64,000 nucleotides of DNA, taken from the NCBI RefSeq assembly GCF_030463565.1, contig NC_134653.1:28519150-28583149 (forward strand). The letters are read 5' to 3'. Under the pieces are notes generated by a model, which was not told where the DNA came from, searched no databases, and saw only the letters and a list, made by a program, of their open reading frames with translations. Below are positions 24,829-36,700 of the stretch, piece after piece. This DNA comes from Pelecanus crispus (taxonomy: Eukaryota > Chordata > Aves > Pelecaniformes > Pelecanidae). The position numbers were made by a program, and so were the translations under genes. Each line of letters opens with the position of its first letter. Position 1 is the stretch's first letter.

Positions 24829-25980
24829 CAAAGGTAACAAGTCTGTCCACACAGACTCGCTCTTTAGTGAGGGAGGAAAGCTAAAAACATACACACACAC
24901 AAAAAATAAAATAAAAAATAATAAAAAAGTACCTAAGGAACTTGTAGCAAGTCCAGCCTACATCAAACCCCCTCCCCGCCCACCCACCCTAGAATTAACC
25001 TCAGACCTTCCAGTTCAAACATTCACATAAACGTTACAATGGTTTTTCCTTTAATAAAACAAGTACCTCTAAGCAAAGAATATTCATACGAAACTACTAG
25101 AAAAGTAAAGACGACCCCCTGCTCACTGAAAGAAGTTCCCAGGGCATCCAGTCCCTGTTCAGTCATGGGTAAGGCAGAAGAGGTTTGTGTGTTTTGTGGG
25201 AAAAGGTGGCATGTGGTTACGTGTGCCAAGGATAAAGATCAAAACCAAAAGAGGGAGGGATGGTGAAGAGGCATCGCCATTTCTTTTAAGTGAAGCACTC
25301 TGGCTGGTGCACACCTAGGTAGACTGCTCTCCCCACCATCGCCAGCCCAGGGGAAGGGTGGTGGGTTCCACCACAGCTATGGCTTTCCCACAGTATCCAA
25401 AGGGGCTGCCAACCCTGTGAGATGGTCCACAGACACAGCTTCTGCGCTCGTGAATGCAATGCTATGTTATTTCACAGCTACTTAGGCCACTGAAAAGGTG
25501 TACTTCATTTTCGTTTTAATGGCAAGAAATACCCCTACTGAGTTTGGTTTTAAGAGAGGAGGAGAGTAGGGTGACAGTAACACAAAGGAAAGAGGGAGGG
25601 AGGGAGGGGGGAGCCAGCAGAGGTCAAAAGTTCCCCATGGTCCCCCTGCCTGCTCCAGATAATCGATATGGCAATGAAGTCAATGTGCGCAAAAAGAAGT
25701 GGCATTTCTTGCCAATCACCAAGATTTGGAGGGAGAGTTGGACTAAATGCATCAGCTTGGCTGTGGACCTTTCTTTTTTTAAAAAAAGGGAAAAAAGGAA
25801 CTTTTTTTTTTTAAATGTTAAAGCTACATTTGTTTAGGCCTCCCATGACTGAACAGAGTATGGGGAGTTGCCCCCTTTTTTGTTTGTTTTTTTTTCTTTT
25901 TTCTTTTTTTTTTAAGCAGCAAGTCTACAGAAAGGTAAATCACTGCGGATGGGCTCGAAGCTCATTCTGGAGTCTTTGGC

Positions 25981-27693
25981 TTATGTGGGAGAGGTATGCA
26001 TTCGCAGGTGGCTGATCAGATTGCGCTGCTGGGTGAATTTCCCACCACACAGTTGACATTCGTAAGGTTTTTCTCCTGAGTGGACACGCATATGCTCTGT
26101 CAGTCGGTACTGCCGGGTAAAGCGCATCCCGCATTCCTCGCAAGCAAAGGGCTTGAGCCCTAAGTGGCTGCGCATGTGCCGTGTCATGGTGCCCCGCTGC
26201 GTGAACATCTTGCCGCAGATGTTGCAAGGGAAGGGCCGCGTCAGCCAGTGAGTCTTCTCATGCTGCCGCAGCGTGGCTGGATCCTTGTAGCTCTTCTCAC
26301 ATACTGAACATTTGAAGGGCCGGGACTCCGTGGCATAGGGCTGGTTGGGGTTGGACAAATCCTCAGCCTCATCCTTACCGCCGTACGTGCCTTCCTCCTT
26401 GATGTAAAGGTCTTCCTCGGTGTGCGTCTCCACATGGGCATTGAGCTGCTCGGAGCTGGGGAAGCCTTTGCCACAGGGGATACAGACATACAGGTTGTCA
26501 CCGTAGGCCACTGGCTCAAACCCCTCCTGCCGGTAGACATAGTTGGCACTAGTATGCCCGCCACTCTCGCTCTCGCTCTGGCCGCTGTCGTCACTGTTCT
26601 CCTTACCATTTTCCACCTCCTCCTTACATGGGTAGGGTAGGTCTGCACCGTAGGCCCCGGCCAGACTCCGCTCCACAGACTTGGACAAGGGCCCCAGCAG
26701 GATACCGTTGGGCAGCCCTTCACCCTCGTCCCTGTCTTTGCCCCCATCCTTTCGGTCAAAGGCGTTGTCTTTCTTGATCCACTCCTTCTTGCGGGACGAG
26801 TGCCGGAGGCCCTTGCGCTGGCTGCTCTCCGTCAATGAGTGGTGGCACTCTTCGCTCAAATCCATCTCCATGGGGTCGCTGCTGTCCGCCATGCTGTGAG
26901 GGGCTCCGACTCCAGACTCGTCGAACGATGAGGCACTGTTGGCTGCGGGGGCTGAGGCAGATTGGGGAGAGCCATGCTGGCTTTCGCTGTGCTGCGTGTC
27001 ATCATGGGAAGCTGCAACAGGGAGCGATGGGCTTTTTTTGGACAGGTCGAGGCCTAGCTCCTGGTCGCCAGTGCTCCCATTCGCACTGCTGCCCCCACCA
27101 CCGTTCTTACCGGCTCCCCTGCTTAAGGAGTGACAGTTCTCTTGGTTGGAGCTGCTGATAAAGACCTCATCATCAGAGAGCTTTCCCTTTGACAGCTCCT
27201 TTGAGTGCGAGCCCTTCAACCCCTCATTTGACCCTGAATAGCGAGCTTGGATGACCGAAGCAGTGGAAAGTCTCTGACTCCTGGCAGATCTCCCAACACC
27301 AAGGCCACCGGCCTTGCCAGCAAAGGACTTGCCGTTCCGCTTCAGCTTCTTTCTGCAGAGAGCTGCCAGGTCGTGCAGTTGGAGGTAGCTTGCTGCGGTG
27401 AGGAGAGCATTAAAGTTCTGTTCACCAGGCTGGTCAGTCGTTAAGAGCTTACCAGTATAAATAAAGTCCAAGATCTGCCGGAACACAGTGGGGTTCACCA
27501 TGTCCGTGTCTAAGTTAATCAGGTTGTCATGCAGGACAAGGGATTTGAAATACATGCTGCTGGCTGCCAGGATGTTCTTATGGGCACGAAACAGGGCATT
27601 TTCTACCACAATGATCACATCACAGAGGAAACCTTTGGCTCGTTGCTGGTTCAGCTGCAGTAGCAGTTGTTTGGCATGATTTGGCAGTTCCAT
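25981..27693 (-). CDS. HIC2: HIC2, BTB/POZ and five-C2H2 zinc-finger transcriptional repressor (main coding exon)
   Basis: This exon encodes 570 residues ending in HTSPT-stop. The BTB/POZ domain spans about residues 20-117 (begins GFLCDVIIVVENALFRAHKN) and mediates dimerisation and corepressor contact. A GLDLSKK motif at 214-220 is the HIC-family CtBP-binding sequence. Five C2H2 fingers follow: C404/C407/H420/H424, C462/C465/H478/H482, C490/C493/H506/H510, C518/C521/H534/H538 and C546/C549/H562/H566, with a canonical HSGEKP linker before the last. The middle is low-complexity and Ser/Gly/Lys-rich. From family knowledge, HIC proteins are nuclear repressors that bind GGCA-core sites, and human HIC2 represses BCL11A in erythroid cells. 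HIC2 is preferred over HIC1 because the finger block and the RSQRLSTASVIQARY segment match HIC2 as I recall it. I chose the ATG at 27693 because it has G at -3 and +4. The codon two triplets upstream is GTG, and in-frame TGA codons precede it. The reading frame is intact. Confidence 0.96.
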   Translation of the reverse strand: MELPNHAKQLLLQLNQQRAKGFLCDVIIVVENALFRAHKNILAASSMYFKSLVLHDNLINLDTDMVNPTVFRQILDFIYTGKLLTTDQPGEQNFNALLTAASYLQLHDLAALCRKKLKRNGKSFAGKAGGLGVGRSARSQRLSTASVIQARYSGSNEGLKGSHSKELSKGKLSDDEVFISSSNQENCHSLSRGAGKNGGGGSSANGSTGDQELGLDLSKKSPSLPVAASHDDTQHSESQHGSPQSASAPAANSASSFDESGVGAPHSMADSSDPMEMDLSEECHHSLTESSQRKGLRHSSRKKEWIKKDNAFDRKDGGKDRDEGEGLPNGILLGPLSKSVERSLAGAYGADLPYPCKEEVENGKENSDDSGQSESESGGHTSANYVYRQEGFEPVAYGDNLYVCIPCGKGFPSSEQLNAHVETHTEEDLYIKEEGTYGGKDEAEDLSNPNQPYATESRPFKCSVCEKSYKDPATLRQHEKTHWLTRPFPCNICGKMFTQRGTMTRHMRSHLGLKPFACEECGMRFTRQYRLTEHMRVHSGEKPYECQLCGGKFTQQRNLISHLRMHTSPT

Positions 27694-27722
27694 CTCCACC
27701 TTCTCTTCCTTTCACCTTCACC

Positions 27723-27760
27723 TTACCACCTGCAAAACAGGAGGATGAGAGGTGTGAACC
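27723..27760 (-). other. HIC2: 3' splice acceptor of the HIC2 coding exon
   Basis: Read on the minus strand, a pyrimidine-rich run (CCTCTCATCCTCCTGTTTTG) leads into CAG, with the AG at 27731-27730. The exon would then begin at 27729 and give 36 nt of 5' UTR before the ATG at 27693. The 5' UTR part contains two TGA codons in frame with the ATG. A retained upstream coding extension is therefore not possible through this acceptor. Weaker AG dinucleotides nearer the ATG are alternatives. The matching donor was not found in the window. Confidence 0.75.
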
Positions 27761-30700
27761 TGCTGTTTCCACTTGAACAAGCCTACATTTAATAGACCGG
27801 CTTAACATGGTGCAGTCTATGTTAGGCTTGACACTGACTAAGAAGCTCTGTGTACGTTCAGCCCTGCAAGCTGTGATCCTGCTTGGAATACAGAGAGAAG
27901 TATTTCTCATGTTAAGGTTTGATTTAAGTCTTTCAAAAATCAGATTTGTAAATATCTTTTTACAAAAGCAATCGTCATTAGCTGGAATTACTATTCAAAA
28001 GAGACCAGCAGGAAAACAATAGTTAGGTACAGGGGAAGGCTGTTTCCCTCTCCTGACACAAATCTGAAGGGAGGATGAGGAGCAAGGAAAAAAGGAAGAA
28101 AAAAGAAGCATCTACTTCACTTCCATTTGCATATCTGAGCATGTAGAATAATTAGCATAAGCTGCAGCTTTCCTGCTTTAACATGTAGTTTGTTTCTTGG
28201 CTCTTACATGTTGAAATCTTACAACACCCAGCTGCTCTGGGGTTGAGAAAATGACATGTAGCAACTAAATCCATTGAAGATGGAACTAATCACACTGAGG
28301 TGTGAATGGGAAATCTCCTTAAGAGTATGAAAGGCTGCTTTAAAAACCACCCCCCTGGCAATGTCTATATCCCAGTCCATTGAGATGAAGGGCTAGAATC
28401 AACCCTGAACTGGCTGAAATTCAGGATGCTGAGCTAGCTAAGTGCCACCAAATGTCTTCAACAATCTGAAACTGTTTTCTTAAGTTAATTCTGCCCTGCC
28501 TTTAGTTTTGAAGGAATTTTGTTTAAACTGATAAAGTAACCTATCTCGAGTCATAGTCTCTCTACCCTGAAGTACTGGGAAGAGAGGAAGATTGTGGTTA
28601 CCTCTGTCTAGTTCATGTATTTCACAAACAGTATTCACTATGTGTTTTAGTTTAGATATTTCTATTGGCTTTCCCAGTAGTATGGACTGTATGAAATACC
28701 TAGTTTGAGGCGTATCAGAACTAATTACAATTGCACGTTTGGTAGGTACTACAATACATAAAAACTAGGATTTAAATCTGGGGCTGCATTCAGGAATCCA
28801 AGATCAGTTTTTTAACTAACTTACTTGATTTTTTTTGTTTGAAAGTGTCAACTACTACTTGTAATTTATCTGTTAAAGTTGATTTAAAATAGTTTCTGAG
28901 GTTCAAATGTAGGAACTAAATACCAAACATACAACAGCCACCTTTAGCCTTCCACTTCCTTCCTTCCTTCCCCAGTTCATCTTATTACCGAAACAGATTT
29001 CTTTTACTGAAGGAGGAGCAGGCCGTAAGTCCATACAAATGAAGAGCTTGAATTTTCTCTTAAAATCATCATCAGTTAATGTTTTTATTGCTTGTGAGTC
29101 CCATTACCGCATTCTGTCCCATCAGATTTCAAATGATGAAGCATTAGCCTGCATTATCTTCCCTCTGTGTCAAGTATGTGTACACAAGAAAAAGTAAATA
29201 AGTAGTGATACTGTCAATATTAAAAATAACCTCCCTCAAACCTGATTTTCACTAACCGGTGATAAATAGATTTAATTTGGCAGAAGGGTGGTACATTTAC
29301 ATCATCCATTTCCGCACAACAAAAAGGTTTTGCTTTATGAAAAAAGCTACCAAAAAGTAAATTAATGCAATTTTTCCTCCAATTTTGCTGCCTGACTAGC
29401 CTGGTGCTTATATTTTTACCAACAGATGTGCCAAGCAGGTGCCTCCTTTCTTCCACAGGACACATTTCTTGGTTAGCTGGTCAGCCTGCTGCTTGGTCAC
29501 ACATTTGGTAGAATTTTGCGGCCCCTGTTCAGTGCACCAGCACCTAATTCAGCATCCACGCGGATCTCAGTGCCTCATCACCTGGACCCACAGCTAAAAT
29601 GGCTGCTCTGCTTTTTTGTTCCATATAGTTTCAGCAATGAATGGGAACCAAAGAAGATGGTGGATTCACCAGTGTGCCTTTGTGCACATTAATGTTGTTC
29701 CCAGAGGTGGCTGGCTTTAGAAAGGGTGGCAGCCAAAAGGAGGAAATACAGGTTTGCCATGGTGCTAGCCAGTTATTTCTTCTCCATCTATAGTGTTTCT
29801 GTCATAGAAACTCACCCTGCAGCATCACAAAAATGTGATAGAGACAGGGATTACCAGCACTGAACAGTGTTGAGCACTTTAAAAACAAGTTTTCCTGTCT
29901 TAGTTACATCAGAGTTGCAGCATGCAGGCAATGTGTCTGGTTCTAGTGGCTTGCTTCCAGAATTGCTGATTAAGAGGAAGAAGCAACAGCACAGAGGCAC
30001 CAAATACCCACTTTTATCTAGCCAGGCCAGTAACAGCACTTACTTCTGGCTCACCGAGATATATTGATAGGGAAGGACAAAAACATGGCTTGCAACATAA
30101 CACAGCGTCTATATATATAAATGCATCCTGCTCAAGAACAGCAAGAGACAGCCTACTACTACACTGTTTTCACTACAAACATAATGGTGCTTCTCCATGC
30201 ACATAACACTCAAAATCCCTGGATATGATTTTTAGGTGTTCCATAAAGGGCAAATACGGGAAAGGAAAGGAAACAGCACAGCCAATATTTTTTGGCTACA
30301 CAGAAAAAAAAAAGTATGTCACTGAAGTAAAAGCGAGCTTATTTCCCATTCATGTGGCACTTGAAGCAGAGGTCTAGAAATCTCTGTATAGGTGTTTGTG
30401 TAGGCCTTTGTAAAGAGTCAAGGCTTGCTGCAGCTACTGATGGGAAATATTTTTTGATTTTTACTTCTGTTTTTTTCTTTCTGCATTAAATGATATTGAA
30501 ACCAGGTAATGAGCCTGCAGGGAGAGCACTGGAAGCAGGGGGAGAATTATAGTTCTGCTTTTTACTGACCTTCATGAGGAAGATAATGTTGTTATTAAAC
30601 CTCAGTATGTTCTGCAGCATAAAAATTAGCATAGTACAAGTTGTTTAAATTACCTCTATTTATCTCACATGTCAAATTTTACAGAAGTATTCATGTTCAG

Positions 30701-33700
30701 TAGGACATAAGTATGAGGTAGGTTATTACCTTTAGTAGATTTTAAAAGCAGTGGTCAGGTTTTAGCACTATAACACTGCCTATCAAATTTGAATTTGTTA
30801 GCTGAAGTCTAACATGGATCTAGTAACCCTAACAAAATGAATGTAGTGGAACAAGGCTGCCAAAACTTCAGCCAAGTTTAGAGCCCCATGTTTAAAATTT
30901 TGCCAGAATTGCCCACTGAGGGCTTTTACCAGGACAGCAACATGGGTCAGAGAACACACCTTTGACTGATGTACCTTTGTTGACAAAAGCTTTATAGCAT
31001 CAACCTGGCTTGTGTATCTTGTGCAGTCCTGAACAAAAATAAATCCATTCCAGATATTTTCCAGAGCTGACCAGTTACAAACCCTTCTTTAGCAATGATG
31101 CATTTCAGAGGTGGGGGAAAAGGGGTGTGCTGGAAAACTTGTTAGCGAAAGAGAAGCAGGCATTATTCCTTAATCTATGGCATCCCTAAGATCTCACTTC
31201 TAGCTGAAAGCATGGGAGCAAAGACAACTACGAGGGTAGGTCCAGTATAAAAGTTAGCAGATCTTCCCAACAAATGGCAGGTGCAGCTTTACAAAAGCCT
31301 TGCTACCCATTAGTTTGCAGAGACTGGCTCTTAACAAACCCTGAGCAATTGGATAACATCACCACCACCAATAACGACAACAAAAGCCCCAAAAAGCCCT
31401 GAAAAATCACAGTGGTTTATATTTCTTGTATCTCAGTATCATTTTTAAGAATGTTTCCTTTTCTGTTTTCTGCAAAAAGATAGGAAAAACATACTCCCAG
31501 TTCAGAGGAGCCCTGGCTCAGAAAAGGCTCAGATGCACTTCTAGTAAAAAAATCAAACCCCAGACCTCGAGAATATGTAGATGTCTCACTGGGGCCACAG
31601 TCTTTTATCACTTAATTTGGTGTGCAGAATTTCACTCCTTTGCATTTAAAACAGGATCACAGAAGGCTTTGGACAAATAGCATTAAAGATTGCCTTTTTT
31701 CAGATTCAGGTTGCTTCCTAGTCATTCAAGACACATAGTTTTCAGAGCAATGAACCTGCTCCAATATTCTTGTGCAATTAGGGAATGAAGCAAGACTGAG
31801 GCTCTCTGCTACCTCCACCATATCCATGACACTGAGACACAGCACATGCAAAGACATGAAAATACAGGGCACAAATCACAGAATACAGTAATGCTGCAAG
31901 CAGATGCCACACGTCAAACAAAGCTTCGCAAGCTAAGAGCTGATAGTGTCTTCACAAGCAATATTGCCCAAGGAGCTGGGTAACTATGAGCTGCTGTGCC
32001 CAGCCTGGGGCACACTGTGATCCTGTGGGCATGAAGATTGTGCAGAACACACAGACTGCTCCAGGAGCTATGCTGCTCTCACTACAAAGCAGGAAAAACT
32101 TAATTTTCTCTGTTTCCACAAAGACTCTGGACGTCACAGAAAATTAGATTGCCAAAGTACAGGAGAAGAGGAATCCCTTCACCCCTTTAAATAGTATACA
32201 ATCTACATATTCACTACAGATTTGATTCTCTTTAGTATCACTATATCTCTTCTTTTTAAAAGTAATTGCTGAATGAATGCTAAATGTGTTATCTTAGCAA
32301 CCTCTGGCAGGAGATGCTATTTGATTTCATCTCTGAGTTATAGATTGCAGCATATGAATATTGTTTACCTTTTAAGAAGCAACACCAGTGAAGCAAAGAA
32401 TCAATCAAAAACAGATCTAAGGAATCACTCATTTCACGTAGAGGATTTGTGGATGGATGAGAAGGCTAGACACCGAGCACCTGAACAGTGAACTAACAGT
32501 ACTGCAGATAAAAACCAACAAACAGATTAGATGTGATGTATCAAATTAGATGCCGTTAAAGCGTTAGCCTACTGTGCATGTTATCATATACCTAGGAAAA
32601 GATAGTGGCCTGCTTACTTATTTCTCCACCTTCCCAAGCAGTTGTGCTGCACTGAGCAGACACTGCAGCAGTGAGCATGGGGAAGAACAAGACAAAATTA
32701 AATTAATTATTTCCTACATTGTTCTTTCCTGCCAATTTACTTCTGACATTAAAAATGCTGTGTCCAGCTGCTACTGGATCTGGGTGAAACTGAAACAGAT
32801 GACTTCTGCACCCTTCAGTTTCAGATGAACTAACTTTTTTAGAGCACTTGAAGACGCCACTGGGAAGAGAGCTTTCCTGTTGCTCACTGGCTCATCTGAT
32901 CTTCCTCTCCCCACATCCCAACAGAACCTATTTCTAGGACTCTCCAGAGGTATCAGTGAGGTGGGCTTTCATGGCCCAGGAGCTGCAGTTGGCAGGTCAT
33001 TAGCCCGTGCCTTGTAAAGGTATTCACATTCCAGAGCAGCAGAGGCATAGGGAGGAATGCAGGAACTATGTTAGCCCAAATGGTTCCCTATCCTCAGCCC
33101 CTGTGAGCAGGCAGACAGCAGAACTCAGAAACACGAGGCAAGAACATGCACTTTCATCATTGGCAGTGGAGCAGCAAAAGCTCTGTGAGGCAGGCTCAAG
33201 CAGAAAACAGGATGCAGCACCCTTGGTTTTCCTCACAGGAATATCTCTCACTTCAAAATAAGTAAGACCAACATGTCAGGTTGTTCAGGGAGAGGTCTGC
33301 AAAGCTGGGGGAGGGAGAGAAAGCGACATGCAGGACAGAGCAGGATGTGCAGCTCATGTTGCAGGTGTGGACATGGAAAGGAGACGGAGAACGGAGGATC
33401 ATTTTGAAGAGGATACCACATCAGCAAACTTAAAGTGGCCCTTGTTTAGTTTATTACATTCCAATTAGTGCCAGGCAGAACTGCCCTCCCAGCTCCCTGA
33501 AGCAGCTCTTGCAGGACTCCCACAGAAACAATACAGCTTTGCTTATGGACACAAGCACCTGTTTGGTACCTCTGTGCGGCAACATTTGGACATGAGGTAC
33601 CTGGGCAATACATGCTCAACTGCTACCAGCTCCTGGCCCAAAAAGGAGAAGGAAAAGAGTCAGATGATTTTCCCAGTCCCTTCTCTTTTCCTGTGCTAGA

Positions 33701-36700
33701 ATAACAAAGAGAGCCTGACATGGCTAGGCCCTTCTTTACTGCATGGCAAACTGCCCAGGGAAGGGGAATCTCCGTGGGTGAAAAGGGTAGGGGCCCTGTG
33801 TGCATGAAAGCACTAACATCAGGAGAGCAAAGTGATTTCTAGTCAGTGCAAGGCTGCAGCAAAGCAGGAACACCTTGCTATACAAGCTGAGACTACGAGC
33901 AGTAGAATGCAGATTAACCACTTGGTTGCCGCTTACCATGCCAGGTACATTGGGCTAAAGGCACCTCCATCCAGTGCTGCCCGACGTGCCAGGTACATCC
34001 CATGATGTTCCATTGAAATCACAACAGGCCATCAATAGAACGTGGCTGCACGGATGCAGAATGGAGAACCAGCAGGGACGCTGTTAAATGCAATTAAAAA
34101 ACTGCAATCAAAATTGAAATGTACATTTTAAAATGGCCACCTGCCTTAAATATGTAACTACTAGAACAACCTCCCCTCCACCCATCTCCCCAGAGCTGCT
34201 GAACTGTGACGGAAACAGAGCAGAAGGCCTCTGCAAGTTTCTTGATGACTCTCTCTGGCCACCTCCATTCAGGACTCCCAACAGCACTGAGCTTCAGGGG
34301 GAGCAGTCCATATATATCCAAGGTCAGCAGATCCCAGGATGTCTGCACCAGCTTCCTTCTGCCCAGAAATTCAGGCAACTAAATATCACCATTCAGAAAT
34401 CCCTCTACAATGAGAAAAGCCTGGTGCCAGCGCTTCATGGTCTCGTTCCCCACACAGTACAGGCAATGAAAGAAACGCTTAAATGCTGATCCTCTGTGTT
34501 GTCCCCATTTCCCTTTCCCCCTTCCCAAGCCTTTGAAATCCTGCTTTTGTAGAGATGTTATGGCATTGAGAAAGGCTAGGTCCTTTGGCTTTTGTTACAT
34601 CTGTGGTGCAAGACGGGAAAAGAAAATACTGTATACCATCTCCTATTTATAATGATGCTTCACTGATAATTTAATCTGTGTTCTTGGAGACTGGAGATCA
34701 AGTTGATTCATGGTGAACTGCAGCTGGTACAAGAGTCGCAAAACTGAAGATCTAGAATTCCACCCTTCCCTGCCCAAAGGAAAAAGCAACAACATTTTTC
34801 CCATGTCTGGGAAAGGCACATCCCAAGGATACACAGCTTGTCAAGCCTAGGATATCCTCTACAGTGCATATCGTCCTTCCCTCAGAGTTTCTGTAATCAG
34901 CTCCATCAGGGTTATCACGGAGGACAGTCTCAGGGTAGATGCTAAGCACAGGTCCCTCTCTACAAGTGGCGATGCTGCCCAGTGAAAAAAAAAAACAACA
35001 AAAAAAAAACCCAAACAAGCCAAAACAATAGAACAGAAATAAGCCTGCAGCCTCACAGGGATTTAAAGTAGGTTTTAATGGCCCCTCATGGCAAAGTGTA
35101 ACTTCTGCATAGCTCTTGTCACATTGATGGCTGCATGTCTCCAGCTGTGCTGCTGGAGATAGAAATCTTACATTTAAAAAGTTAGAAGAATATTGATTAT
35201 CATTTCAACCTTAAAAGATAAAAGGCCAAATGAAAAAGACTTACAGTAATTAATGTAGTTGGATGAGAAAGAAAGTAAAGGAGGACACTGGCTGGCAAAT
35301 AGAAAGTGTCTTCATGAAAAGGACACTGAATGTAAGGAGATGGTTCTTCATTCTTCCTGGACATCTGTGGGGCTCAGGCCCAGGACAGTGTTCCTATCAT
35401 TACCACCTGCATTCTTATCCCCACAATTCTGTAACTAAATCCCTTTCACACTGAACTAAGAGGTCTTTTGTATTCAGATTGCCCTGTTCTGACTGCTATA
35501 GGCTGAAGATTTTAAAATCTTGTCAATACAATGAAGAAGTGAAATGTAAGCAAGTGTTTACTTACTGACCTGGGCTATGCTGAGCCAAGAGCATTTGCTC
35601 TAGACTGCATACGAGCAACATACTGCTGGCTGCATCTGCCAGCATCAGGAGTCTGCGAAACATTCAGCAATACTCAGCTTAAGAAAGGCTGAATGCTGCA
35701 TAAAGGTATTTCTTGGACAGGTTTCCAGACAGCAGCTCAAATGCAGATTTACACTCAGATTACAGCAATTTGCTTCTTCCTACTGTGAAGCAAGAAGCTC
35801 TTCTCCATAGTTGTATTTCCCCTCTAGGGCAGAGATTAGCAGAGAACTGCTTAAAACAAAGGTGTTTCCTACTGCTAGAACATCACACTGCAGTCAGAAA
35901 TGAAGCTTCCTGCCAATTCCTAACCAGACCCCTTGTATATTATACATTTATTTTCACTGCTGACATGGAGGAGCCTAAGAGTACCCAAACCCTTTAGTGG
36001 GAGGAGAAGAGAAGAGGCATGGACATTGCAGATCTTGTCAAACAGAGCCAGGCACTAAAAATTCCTGCATATCTGCAGAGCACAGTTGATCTCAGGAACA
36101 CAGCAGTGGCACAAAACAAATAAAGCCTCAGAAGCCAGTGAGAAGCAATAGATGTTGGGCTCCTCTGCAGCCCTGCAACAACTGAGCAAGCTCAGCTCCA
36201 ACTGTACCTGCATTGCAAGTGGTAAAGGCAGCTCTGATGTCCCATGCTAATCTAATGACTCCTTATTGCACTAAAGTACCCACATATTCAGTGGAGTACC
36301 TCAGCTCACACAGGAGGAAGGATACCCTCTACCCATCCACCAGTTAAGGCCCTTTTGGTATGCAAAATTCCTCTGTTTCCCAGCTACCTTTGAGCCTTGA
36401 TGTATAGAATTCTCCCTTTACAATGCAAGAATTTAGGACATGACTAAAGGATTGTTGCTACCTCCCAGCTAATCCTAGAGAGCGTTAGGCAGAATCAACA
36501 ACCCTATGAATTACAGGGAGTGAGAAGATGCTTCTGGTCCTAAAAGCTTGGGACCTGTCCTTCAGCATGGTAGGCCAGAGTTGGTAGGGGGTGCGCAGGG
36601 TGGCAGCTTCATGCTGGGCACTGCTCTGGGGGCAAGAGCACACAGCACTGTGGAGAAGAAGGAACATTGTGACCCTTTTCCAACTTTTCTCAACTGTCTT

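Larger units (their letters stand above)
22270..25980 (-). other. HIC2: HIC2 3' UTR (minimum extent inferred)
   Basis: The stretch follows the HIC2 stop codon in the sense direction and has no credible ORF. It is full of homopolymer A and T tracts (for example near 25886-25914, 23886-23920 and 24279-24288), as in long vertebrate 3' UTRs. The first canonical AATAAA I found by eye in the sense direction is at 22292-22297, about 3.7 kb after the stop. A let-7 seed match lies at 24822-24828. A G-rich sense tract (plus-strand C runs at 22367-22381) sits about 75 nt before the poly(A) signal. The end is an inference: there is no obvious GU-rich element immediately after the AATAAA, so the transcript may continue. 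Confidence 0.55.

Noticed and set aside
26241..26759. 172-codon minus-strand ORF within HIC2
   Set aside because: It is a shifted frame over the HIC2 coding exon, low-complexity in composition, and explained by the GC-rich coding sequence.
26422..27158. Several plus-strand ORFs opposite HIC2
   Set aside because: They are antisense shadows of the HIC2 exon, with no domain or independent promoter signal.
25981..27699. HIC2 reading frame extended by two codons to a GTG at 27699
   Set aside because: The codon is GTG, not ATG, and in-frame TGA codons lie just upstream. A strong-Kozak ATG at 27693 follows immediately, so the 570-residue start is preferred.
33942..34000. Repeated GCCAGGTACAT as a CRISPR-like or tandem array
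   Set aside because: Only two copies of an 11-base word about 47 bases apart, which is no array.
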